The notes below the pieces were generated by a model. It saw only the letters and a program-made list of their open reading frames with translations. It was not told the origin of the DNA and ran no database searches. Position numbers and translations under genes: made by a program. A DNA stretch of 64,000 nt from Kiloniellales bacterium (GTDB lineage Bacteria; Pseudomonadota; Alphaproteobacteria; Kiloniellales; JAKSBE01): NCBI GenBank assembly GCA_030066685.1, contig JASJBF010000039.1, forward strand, positions 50,251 through 114,250, written 5' to 3'. This document shows, in pieces, positions 22,178 through 29,709 of the stretch. The number at the start of each line of letters is the position of its first letter. The stretch's first letter is position 1.

Positions 22178-23182
22178 CTACATCGCCATGGCCTTGTCGA
22201 TCACGGCGTGGGTCCAGGCGCCCTTGGGCGCCTCGGTGATCACCGGATCGGAGCCGCCGGACAGCAGAGTCTTGACCGTGCGCTCGTAGTCCGCCGGATC
22301 AAGCTTGCCGTCGGAGCCCTCGGTCAGCTTGTTGATCTCGCCCATCATGCGGATCTGGTGCTTCTCGGTCTGGGCGCCGGTGGCGTCGTTCTCGAGCACG
22401 ATCAGGGCCGCCTCCTTGGGGTTCTCCCGGGCCCAGTCCCAGCCCTTCATCGAGGCCTTGACGAAGCGCGCCATGCGCTCGACGAAGGCCGCGTCGCTGA
22501 GCCGGTCCTCAAGCACGTAGAGGCCGTCCTCCAGGGTCGCGACGCCCTCGTCCTCGTACTTGAAGACCAGCAGTTCCTCGGCCGGGATCCCGGCGTCGAT
22601 GACCTGCCAGTACTCGTTGTAGGTCATGGTCGAGATGCAGTCGGCCTGCTTCTGCAGCAGGGGATCGACGTTGAAGCCCTGCTTCAGGACCGTGACCCCC
22701 TCGCCGCCGCCCTTGGTCGGGATGCCGAGCTGAGACATCCAGGAGAGGAAGGGATACTCGTTGCCGAAGAACCAGACCCCCAGGGTCTTGCCCTTGAAGT
22801 CCGCGGCCGCCTTGATGCCGGTCTCCTTGCGGCAGGTCAGCATCATGCCCGAGCGCTTGAAGGGCTGGGCGATGTTGACCAGGCCGACGCCCTTCTCGCG
22901 CGAGGCCAGGGCCGAGGGCATCCAGTCGATGATCACGTCGGCGCCGCCGCCGGCGATCACCTGGGGCGGCGAGATGTCCGGGCCGCCCGGGTTGATGGTG
23001 ACGTCGAGGCCGACCTCGTCGTAGAGGCCCTTGTCCTTGGCCACGTAGTAGCCGGCGAACTGGGCCTGGGTCACCCACTTGAGCTGCAGGGTCACCTTGT
23101 CGGCGGCCTGGGCCGAGACCGCGGCGAGCGCCAGGGCCCCGGCCGCGAGGGTCGTTACGAGTGTGGTTGCGCGTTTCTTCAT
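22178..23182 (-). CDS. ABC importer substrate-binding protein, NMT1/THI5-like (pyrimidine-type)
   Basis: A 334-residue periplasmic protein with a signal peptide cut at AQA-ADK (about residue 26). The mature part opens VTLQLKWVTQAQFAGYYVAKD, the hallmark of the NMT1/THI5-like family that carries pyrimidine precursors, riboflavin or related ring compounds, and includes ISPPQVIAGGGADVIIDWMP. ATG 23182 has AAAGGAG upstream. It is the last of four importer genes whose neighbours degrade pyrimidines, so the cargo is probably a pyrimidine or hydantoin; that is inference. Confidence 0.92.
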   Translation of the reverse strand: MKKRATTLVTTLAAGALALAAVSAQAADKVTLQLKWVTQAQFAGYYVAKDKGLYDEVGLDVTINPGGPDISPPQVIAGGGADVIIDWMPSALASREKGVGLVNIAQPFKRSGMMLTCRKETGIKAAADFKGKTLGVWFFGNEYPFLSWMSQLGIPTKGGGEGVTVLKQGFNVDPLLQKQADCISTMTYNEYWQVIDAGIPAEELLVFKYEDEGVATLEDGLYVLEDRLSDAAFVERMARFVKASMKGWDWARENPKEAALIVLENDATGAQTEKHQIRMMGEINKLTEGSDGKLDPADYERTVKTLLSGGSDPVITEAPKGAWTHAVIDKAMAM

Positions 23183-23224
23183 CTGCTTTCTCCTTTGAGC
23201 CTCCCCCAAATTGCTTCGTTCCGG

Positions 23225-24370
23225 TCACCGCCTCTGGCGGTAGGAGGGGTGCCAGAAGGTGACGCCGCGCTCGGCCAGCGCCACCAGGCCGTAGAAGGCG
23301 GATCCCGCCAGGGCCGCCATGACGATCTCCGCCCAGACCATGTCGACGTTCATGCGCCCGACCTCGGTCGAGATCCGGAAGCCCATGCCGACGATGGGCG
23401 TGCCGAAGAACTCCGCCACGATGGCGCCGATCAGCGCCAAGGTCGAGTTGATCTTGAGGGCGTTGAAGATGAAGGGCATGGCCGCCGGCAGCCGCAGCTT
23501 AAAAAGGGTGTGCCAGTAGCCGGCGCCGTAGGACTGCATCAGATCCCGTTCCAGGGCGCCGGCGGCCGCCAGGCCGGTGACCGTGTTGACCAGCATCGGG
23601 AAGAAGGTCATGACCACGACCACCGCCGCCTTGGACTGCCAGTCGAAGCCGAACCACATGACCATGATCGGCGCGATGCCGACGATCGGCAGGGCCGAGA
23701 CCAGGTTGCCCAGCGGCAGCAAGCCGCGCTGCAGGAAGGGCACCCGGTCGACCAGGATGGCGACCAGGAAGGCGCTGCCGCAGCCCAGGAGATAGCCGGA
23801 GAGCACCGCCTTTACGAAGGTCTGGTGGAAGTCGGCGGCCAGGATGTCGAGCGAGCCGGCGATGCGCTCGGCGATCATGCCGGGCGACGGCAGCAGGACC
23901 TGCGGCACGCCGAAGCCGACCGTCACCGCCTCCCAGAGGAAGACCAGCCAGAGCCCGAAGGCGGCCGGCACCAGCAGGTCGACGAGGCGCTGCAGCCGGC
24001 GGTCCAGGCTGCGGAACTCGGCGATCCCGTCGATCGCCCGCCAGGCCGCGGCCCAGAGCGCCAGGACCAGGAGCCAGAATCCGGGTCCGGCAACCCCGGC
24101 GAAGCCGCGGTTGTGCAGCAGATGCAGAGCCAGGCCCGACCCGAGAGTCACCAGGCCAAGCAGCATCAGGGTTGCCCAAGACACCGCCGGCCGCCTCCAG
24201 GCGAACCAGGCCGAGGTCACGATCAAGATCAGCAGATAGCCCGCGGCGATCGGAAACTGCCAGAGATACAGCGTCTCGCCCTCGGCCGCGCCCGGCCCCA
24301 GGGGTGCAAAGAGGGCGACAAGCGCCAGGAGCGCCGCCAGCGCCGTCCAGGGCTCGAAACGGCCGATCAC
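23225..24370 (-). CDS. ABC importer permease with extended N-terminus
   Basis: A 381-residue permease. The conserved BPD_transp_1 core is at about 190-370, with the EAA-loop region YGAGYWHTLFKLRLPAAMPF. The first 150 residues add about four extra hydrophobic helices, making it over 100 residues longer than usual partners of this importer type. Its ATG overlaps the stop of the other permease by four bases (ATGA). It works with the permease at 24367, the ATPase at 25280 and the binding protein at 22178. Confidence 0.92.
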   Translation of the reverse strand: MIGRFEPWTALAALLALVALFAPLGPGAAEGETLYLWQFPIAAGYLLILIVTSAWFAWRRPAVSWATLMLLGLVTLGSGLALHLLHNRGFAGVAGPGFWLLVLALWAAAWRAIDGIAEFRSLDRRLQRLVDLLVPAAFGLWLVFLWEAVTVGFGVPQVLLPSPGMIAERIAGSLDILAADFHQTFVKAVLSGYLLGCGSAFLVAILVDRVPFLQRGLLPLGNLVSALPIVGIAPIMVMWFGFDWQSKAAVVVVMTFFPMLVNTVTGLAAAGALERDLMQSYGAGYWHTLFKLRLPAAMPFIFNALKINSTLALIGAIVAEFFGTPIVGMGFRISTEVGRMNVDMVWAEIVMAALAGSAFYGLVALAERGVTFWHPSYRQRR

Positions 24371-25290
24371 GCCCGCCCTCCCATGCGCCGCAGCACCAGC
24401 CGCTCGCCGGCGCCGACCAGGGCGACCATGATCGCCGCCAGGAAGGCCGCGGTCAGCAGCGCCGACCAGATCTGGATCGTCTGGCCGTAGTAGGAGCCGG
24501 CCAGCAGCCGCGCGCCCAGCCCGGCCTGGGCGCCGGTCGGCAGCTCACCGACGATCGCGCCGACCAGGCTGATCGCGATCGCCACCTTGAGACTGGTGAA
24601 GAGGAAGGGCAGGGCGCTCGGCCAGCGCAGCATCCAGAAGGTCTGCCAGCGGCTGGCGCTGTAGGTCCGCATCAGGTCCATCTGCAGGGGGTCGGGCGAG
24701 CGCAGGCCCTTGACCATGCCGATGGTGACCGGGAAGAAGCAGAGGTAGGTCGAGATGATCGCCTTGGGCACCAGCCCCTTGAGCCCGATCGCGCCCAGCA
24801 CCACCACGATCATCGGCGCGATCGCCAGGATCGGGATGGTCTGGGAGGAGATCACCCAGGGCATGAGGCTCTTGTCCAGGCTGCGCACGTGGACGATGCC
24901 GACCGCCAGCAGGATGCCGAGGCCGGTGCCGATCGCGAAGCCGAGCAGGGTCGAGGACAGGGTCACCCAGGAATGGAAGACCAGGCTGCGCTTGGAGGTG
25001 ATCTTCTTGTCCAGGATGGTCGCCTTCATTTCGGCCAGCACCTGGTGCGGCGCCGGCAGCACCGGACGCTCCTGGGCCAGGGTCGCCGCGACCAGGTCGG
25101 CGTTGCTCCAGTCGAGCTTCTGGCGCTCGAAGGTATCGATCTGGAAGGGCACGTTCATAATGACCGCGCCGACGTACCAGAAGACCAGGATCGCCAGGAC
25201 CACCACCGCGACCGGCCCGCTCCGCCCGGCGAAGAGCCGCGCCAGCAGGCCCGCACCCGAAGCCGGCGCGGCCAGGGCCTCAGTCGTCAT
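24367..25290 (-). CDS. ABC importer permease
   Basis: A 307-residue permease with an N-terminal helix, a periplasmic stretch of about 60 residues, then a five- to six-helix BPD_transp_1 core. The EAA loop is YSASRWQTFWMLRWPSALPF. Its start overlaps the end of the ATPase gene and its stop overlaps the next permease start, so ATPase and two permeases are translationally coupled. Confidence 0.93.
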   Translation of the reverse strand: MTTEALAAPASGAGLLARLFAGRSGPVAVVVLAILVFWYVGAVIMNVPFQIDTFERQKLDWSNADLVAATLAQERPVLPAPHQVLAEMKATILDKKITSKRSLVFHSWVTLSSTLLGFAIGTGLGILLAVGIVHVRSLDKSLMPWVISSQTIPILAIAPMIVVVLGAIGLKGLVPKAIISTYLCFFPVTIGMVKGLRSPDPLQMDLMRTYSASRWQTFWMLRWPSALPFLFTSLKVAIAISLVGAIVGELPTGAQAGLGARLLAGSYYGQTIQIWSALLTAAFLAAIMVALVGAGERLVLRRMGGRA

Positions 25291-26122
25291 AGCTGTGCCC
25301 CTGGCGCAGGCCCTCGCGAACCCGATGGGCGACCTCCAGGAAAGACGGGGTCTCGCGGATGTCCAGGGTGCGGTCGCGCGGGAAGTCGGTCTCGATCACG
25401 TCGATGATCCGCCCGGGACGCGGCGACATGACCACGATCTTGTTGGACAGGAAGACCGCCTCCGGGATCGAATGGGTGACGAAGACCACGGTCTTGGCGG
25501 TCTTCCCCCAGAGCTGCAGCAGCTGCTCGTTGAGGTGGTCGCGGACGATCTCGTCCAGGGCGCCGAAGGGCTCGTCCATCAGCAGAAGGTCGGGGTCGAA
25601 GCAGAGCGCCCGGGCGATGGAGGCGCGCTGCTGCATGCCGCCGGAGAGCTGCCAGGGGAACTTCTTCTCGAAGCCGCCCAGGTTGACCAGCTCCAGGTAG
25701 CGCTTGGCCCGCGCCCGGCGCTCGGCCTTGGGCACGCCCATGATCTCCAGCGGCAGGGTGACGTTGCGCTCGATGCTGCGCCAGGGATAGAGCGCCGGCG
25801 CCTGGAAGACATAGCCGTAGATCCGCCGCAGCCGCGCCTCCTCGGGCGAAACGCCTTCGACCGTGATGCTGCCCTCGCTCGGCCGTTCCAGGTCGGCGAT
25901 GACCCGCAGCAGGGTGGTCTTGCCGCAGCCCGAGGGCCCGATGAAGGAGACGAAGTCGCCCTGGCAGATCTGCAGGTTCACCTGCGACAGGGCATAGACC
26001 GGCCCGTCCGCGGTCTCGAAGGTGAGCGACAGCTCCCGCGCCTCGACCACCCAGGGCGCGGTCCCGGGCGCCGCGCTGTCCGGCGCCTGCGCCGCCTCGC
26101 TCTTGACCGGCAAAGACGTCAT
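25280..26122 (-). CDS. ABC importer ATP-binding protein
   Basis: A 280-residue nitrate/taurine/pyrimidine-type ATPase with Walker A GPSGCGKTT, Q-loop VFQAPALYPWRS, signature LSGGMQQRASIARAL, Walker B LLLMDEPFGALD and switch His in VTHSIPEA. ATG 26122 was chosen because the upstream in-frame start lies inside a dispersed repeat. First gene of the four-gene importer. Confidence 0.95.
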   Translation of the reverse strand: MTSLPVKSEAAQAPDSAAPGTAPWVVEARELSLTFETADGPVYALSQVNLQICQGDFVSFIGPSGCGKTTLLRVIADLERPSEGSITVEGVSPEEARLRRIYGYVFQAPALYPWRSIERNVTLPLEIMGVPKAERRARAKRYLELVNLGGFEKKFPWQLSGGMQQRASIARALCFDPDLLLMDEPFGALDEIVRDHLNEQLLQLWGKTAKTVVFVTHSIPEAVFLSNKIVVMSPRPGRIIDVIETDFPRDRTLDIRETPSFLEVAHRVREGLRQGHSYDD

Positions 26123-26199
26123 CGCCCCGCTTCCGGCTCTCTCGTTCTGTTGCCAACGCGATGGTCTGGCGACCCCAACCTCACTCTTGCCACCCCCAG

Positions 26200-26278
26200 C
26201 TGTCATGCCCGGACTTGATCCGGGCATCCATGGCGCCGCTTGCTAGATGGATCCCCGGGTCGAGCCCAGGGATGACAG
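26200..26278. repeat. Dispersed palindromic repeat, family C (copy 2)
   Basis: Two hairpins: CTGTCATGCCCGGACTTGAT with CCGGGCATCCATGGCGCC, then ATGGATCCCCGGGTCGAGCC with AGGGATGACAG. Lies between the importer ATPase and the M20 carbamoylase genes. Confidence 0.87.
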
Positions 26279-26309
26279 CGGTGAGGGTGGCCGACATCCC
26301 GCGCATCCC

Positions 26310-27557
26310 TCAGTTGGCCCGCCCCGCCTTCTCCAGCATCGCCCGCAGCAGGACCTCGCCGCCGGCGGTGATCCATTCCGGCTTGGCGTCCTCGATCTCG
26401 TTGTGGCTGATGCCGTCGATGCAGGGCACGAAGATCATCGAGGTCGGCGCCACCTTCGCCAGGTAACAGGCGTCGTGCCCGGCGCCCGAGACGATGTCGC
26501 GCAGGGCATAGCCGCAGTCTTCGGCGCCCTTGCGCACGGCGGCGACGCAGGATTCCTCGAAGGGCACCGGCGCGTAGTAGAAGATCTGCTCCAGATCCAT
26601 CTCCAGGCCGATGTCCTTGGCGATCTTCTCGACGCCCTCGCGAAAGGCCGCATCCATCCGGGCGAGCACCTCGTCCTCGGGGTGGCGGAAGTCGATGGTC
26701 ACGAAGACCCGGCCAGGGATCACGTTGCGCGAGTTGGGATGCACGTTCAGCATGCCGCAGGTCGCGCAGGCCAGGGGCGCGTTGTCCAGGCCGATGCGGT
26801 TGACCAGCTCGACCACCCGCGCCGCGCCCAGGAGGGCGTCCTTGCGCCGGTCCATCGGGGTCGGCCCGGCGTGGGACTCGACCCCGGTCAGGGTCAGCTC
26901 GTACCAGCGCTGGCCCTGGGCGTCGGTGACCACGCCGATGGTCTTGTCCTCGGCCTCCAGGATCGGGCCCTGCTCGATGTGCGCCTCGAAGTAGGCGTGG
27001 ACCTCGCGGCCGCCGACCTCCTCGGGCCCGTCGTAGCCGATGCGCGCCAGCTCCTCGCCCATGGTCTTGCCGTCCTGGTCGGCCCGCGACAGGCCGTACT
27101 CCAGGTCGAAGACCCCGCCGAAGACGCCGGAGGAGACCATGGCCGGGGCGAAGCGCGAGCCCTCCTCGTTGGTCCAGACCACGACCTCGACCGGGCGCTC
27201 GGTCTCGTAGCCCAGGTCGTTGAGGCTGCGCACCACCTCGAGCCCGGCCAGGACTCCGAAGACGCCGTCGAAGCGGCCGCCGGTCGGCTGGGTGTCCAGG
27301 TGGCTGCCGGTCATGACCGGGGCCAGGCCGTCGTCGCGCCCGGCCCGGCGGGCGAAGATGTTGCCCATCTTGTCGACCTTGATGCTGCAGCCGGCCTCCT
27401 GGCACCAGCGCACGAAGAGGTCGCGGCCCTGCTTGTCCAGGTCGGTCAGCGCCAGGCGGCAGTTGCCGCCCTTCTCGGTCGCGCCGATCTTGGCCATCTC
27501 CATGATGCTGTCCCAGAGCCGCTTGCCGTCGATCCCCAGGTTGCGCGTTTCCGCCAT
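26310..27557 (-). CDS. M20-type N-carbamoylase / Zn-dependent hydrolase (beta-ureidopropionase-like)
   Basis: A 415-residue hydrolase of the hydantoinase/carbamoylase (AmaB/HyuC) branch of M20. Metal residues are visible in VMTGSHLDTQPTGGRFDGVFG (His-Asp and Asp), TNEEGSRFAP (Glu-Glu), AYFEAHIEQGP (His) and GISHNEIED (His). It also shows SHAGPTPMDRRKDAL of the dimer domain. These enzymes release ammonia and CO2 from N-carbamoyl-L-amino or beta-amino acids, so it can act after dihydropyrimidinase. ATG 27557 follows GGGAGGG. Confidence 0.93.
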   Translation of the reverse strand: MAETRNLGIDGKRLWDSIMEMAKIGATEKGGNCRLALTDLDKQGRDLFVRWCQEAGCSIKVDKMGNIFARRAGRDDGLAPVMTGSHLDTQPTGGRFDGVFGVLAGLEVVRSLNDLGYETERPVEVVVWTNEEGSRFAPAMVSSGVFGGVFDLEYGLSRADQDGKTMGEELARIGYDGPEEVGGREVHAYFEAHIEQGPILEAEDKTIGVVTDAQGQRWYELTLTGVESHAGPTPMDRRKDALLGAARVVELVNRIGLDNAPLACATCGMLNVHPNSRNVIPGRVFVTIDFRHPEDEVLARMDAAFREGVEKIAKDIGLEMDLEQIFYYAPVPFEESCVAAVRKGAEDCGYALRDIVSGAGHDACYLAKVAPTSMIFVPCIDGISHNEIEDAKPEWITAGGEVLLRAMLEKAGRAN

Positions 27558-27623
27558 GGAACCCTCCCGCTCGTGGTCAGCCCGTCGTCGGCGTGCACCG
27601 CAGCTCCGTCCTCACGTCCTCGA

Positions 27624-27702
27624 CTGTCATGCCCGGACTTGATCCGGGCATCCATGGCGCCAGCGGCACGATGGATCCCCGGGTCGAGCCCGGGGATGAC
27701 AG
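27624..27702. repeat. Dispersed palindromic repeat, family C (copy 3)
   Basis: Same two-hairpin structure as 26200-26278, with CTGTCATGCCCGGACTTGAT at the left and CCGGGGATGACAG at the right. Confidence 0.87.
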
Positions 27703-27746
27703 TGGAGAGAACGGCGAGAGCAGTGCGCGCATCGGCACCCGGCACC

Positions 27747-28613
27747 TCAGTTCAAGTCCAGCAGCACGTCGTAGGTCTCCGGCCGGCGGTCGCGGAAGAA
27801 CTGCCAGGTGTTCCGCACCTCGCGGACCATCTCCATGTCCATCTCGTGGACCAGCAGCTCGTCCCGGTCGCGGCTCGCCTCGGCCTCGATCTGGCCGCGC
27901 GGGTTGACGAAGTAGCTCTGGCCGTAGAACTCGCCGATGTTCCAGGGCGCCTCGGTGCCGATCCGGTTGATCGCCCCGATGTAGACCCCGTTGGCCACCG
28001 CCGAGGCTGGCTGCTCCAGCTTCCAAAGGTACTCGGACAGCCCGGCGACCGTCGCCGAGGGGTTGACGATGTACTCGGCGCCCTGCAAGGCCAGCGCCCG
28101 CCAGCCCTCCGGGAAGTGCCGGTCGTAGCAGATGTAGACCCCCAGCCGGCAGGCCCCGGTCTCGAAGACCGGCCAGTCCGAAGCGCCAGGCTTGAAGAAG
28201 AACTTCTCCCAGAAGCCGGCGACGTGCGGGATGTGGGTCTTGCGGTACTTGCCCAGGTAGGTCCCGTCGCCGTCGATCACCGCCGCAGTGTTGTAGTAGA
28301 CCCCGGTCATCTCCTCCTCGTAGATCGGGACCACGATGACCATGCCGTGCTTTTTGGCGTACTCCTGCATCAGGCGCGTGGTGTGGCCGTCGGGGATGGA
28401 CTCGGCGGCGGCGTACCACTTGGCGTCCTGGCTCGGGCAGAAGTAGGGCTGGGTGAAGACCTCTTGGAAGCAGAGCACCTGCACGCCCTGCCGGCCGGCC
28501 TCGTCGATCAGCGGGAGATGCGCCTCCAGCATGGCGTCCCGGATCGCCTCGGGACTCATCGAGGTGTCGCCCTTCAAGGCCATCTGGATCAGGCCACCCT
28601 TCAGCTTCGCCAT
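27747..28613 (-). CDS. Beta-ureidopropionase, nitrilase superfamily
   Basis: A 288-residue carbon-nitrogen hydrolase with the full catalytic set: Glu in CFQEVFTQPYF, Lys in GKYRKTHIPHV and Cys in VYICYDRHFPEGWRAL. The close spacing of motifs and the FTQPYFCPSQD segment match the N-carbamoyl-beta-alanine/putrescine amidohydrolase group. It would complete uracil breakdown to beta-alanine. It is the first gene of the leftward pyrimidine block, about 280 bases after a RutR-box promoter. Confidence 0.92.
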   Translation of the reverse strand: MAKLKGGLIQMALKGDTSMSPEAIRDAMLEAHLPLIDEAGRQGVQVLCFQEVFTQPYFCPSQDAKWYAAAESIPDGHTTRLMQEYAKKHGMVIVVPIYEEEMTGVYYNTAAVIDGDGTYLGKYRKTHIPHVAGFWEKFFFKPGASDWPVFETGACRLGVYICYDRHFPEGWRALALQGAEYIVNPSATVAGLSEYLWKLEQPASAVANGVYIGAINRIGTEAPWNIGEFYGQSYFVNPRGQIEAEASRDRDELLVHEMDMEMVREVRNTWQFFRDRRPETYDVLLDLN

Positions 28614-28896
28614 GAGATCTCTCCCAAGAACTCCGTCGTCACGTCACCGCGGCCGCGCGGCAAAGGCGCAGCCTCGCCGGGGTGGCACGGACGTCTTGGC
28701 AGATAGGATTGCGGGCTTCGGCAGCGCGGCGGTCAACGGGCGCCCGATGCCTCATTGTGCGACGCCGCGAAACCAGCGGCGATTCCCTGATCTCTCCCTG
28801 CCGTCGGTCGCTTGCGACCTTGTCGTCCTTGGCCCTTGCCCGGGCGGTCTTCAGGCCTAAGGACCGATCATATCAGCCCTTTCGGCAGCTGCATCG

Positions 28897-28924
28897 ACTA
28901 TAATAAAATTGACCAAATGGTCAA
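28897..28924 (-). promoter_or_regulatory. Leftward sigma70-type promoter of the pyrimidine block
   Basis: Read on the minus strand: TTGACC, 16 bases, TATAGT. The -35 and most of the spacer are covered by the RutR palindrome, so bound repressor would block polymerase. Confidence 0.6.
28909..28924. promoter_or_regulatory. RutR operator 1
   Basis: TTGACCAAATGGTCAA, a perfect 7-2-7 palindrome that equals the known E. coli RutR box TTGACCANNTGGTCAA. A RutR homologue is encoded at 43080. Confidence 0.85.
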
Positions 28925-28957
28925 GATCGCTGCGTCCGAGCGGTCCCCGTCACCCGC

Positions 28958-29551
28958 TCATCCGGCCCAGAGTTCCTTGAGCCGCCGGCGGCCGAAGAAG
29001 TAGAGCGCGGCATGGCCGCGGGCGTCGTCCAGCGGCTTGTGCGAATGCGCGAAGCCGCCCAGGAACTCGGGCGGGTAGTCCGGCCGGGTCTCGGAATAGG
29101 GCAGCCCCAGGGCGGCCTGCACGAAGCTCGGGATGTCGATGCCCGGACCGGCAAAGGGCGAGGATCCCGGAAAGGGGCCTTCGAAGACCCGCAGGTCGGC
29201 GAAGCGGCGCAGGTACCAGTCGAGCCAGAGCCCGTCGAGCATCAGCGGGTGGGCCGCAAGCACGCAGGGGCCCGGCAGCGCCGCCAGCCAGTCGACGAAG
29301 TCCGCCATCACGGTCGCCGGCGCCTGGGGATCGGCCGTGATGTGCGCCCAGGCCTCCCCCTGGCCCTGCCACCACGCGGCGATCTCCGGCGCTGGCGCGG
29401 CGCCGGGCAGGGGCGCCAAGTTCCGCTCGAAGGCGGCGATCTCCGCGCCGGTCTCGCGACAGGCACAGCAGGCGAGGCTCAGCATGGAGTTCTCGCCCGG
29501 CGTCGGGCCGTCGAGCTCGACGTCGATGACGCAGTAGGTCAAGTCGTTCAT
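28958..29551 (-). CDS. DEDDh-type 3'-5' exonuclease-like protein
   Basis: A 197-residue protein with the pattern of a DEDDh nuclease: Asp-x-Glu in YCVIDVELDG, a second Asp in AAHPLMLDGLWLDWYLRRF, and the His-x4-Asp of AHSHKPLDDARGHA at the end. It probably degrades RNA or DNA from the 3' end; the substrate is unknown. It reads toward the pyrimidine block, but the RutR promoter lies in the 344-bp gap downstream of it, so it is not part of that operon. Confidence 0.78.
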   Translation of the reverse strand: MNDLTYCVIDVELDGPTPGENSMLSLACCACRETGAEIAAFERNLAPLPGAAPAPEIAAWWQGQGEAWAHITADPQAPATVMADFVDWLAALPGPCVLAAHPLMLDGLWLDWYLRRFADLRVFEGPFPGSSPFAGPGIDIPSFVQAALGLPYSETRPDYPPEFLGGFAHSHKPLDDARGHAALYFFGRRRLKELWAG

Positions 29552-29709
29552 GGTCCTGGCTCGCCGATTTCCCTAATCCGCCCGCAGAAGCGCAGCATAG
29601 CAGGCCGACGCCCCGGGTGCCCTGCCTTCGGGACGACGCCGGGCGCCGGGCTTCCGCCGCCCGTCGCAAGCTCGTAGACTGCGCGTCCACAACGGCGACG
29701 AGAGGGCGG

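Larger units (their letters stand above)
28614..28957. promoter_or_regulatory. Control region and long leader of the pyrimidine block
   Basis: This 344-bp gap has no gene I can support. Its right part is A+T-rich and holds the RutR palindrome and a leftward promoter (separate entries). From the predicted start near 28890 a leader of about 275 bases would precede the nitrilase start codon; I see no leader peptide or riboswitch fold in it by eye. Confidence 0.55.
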
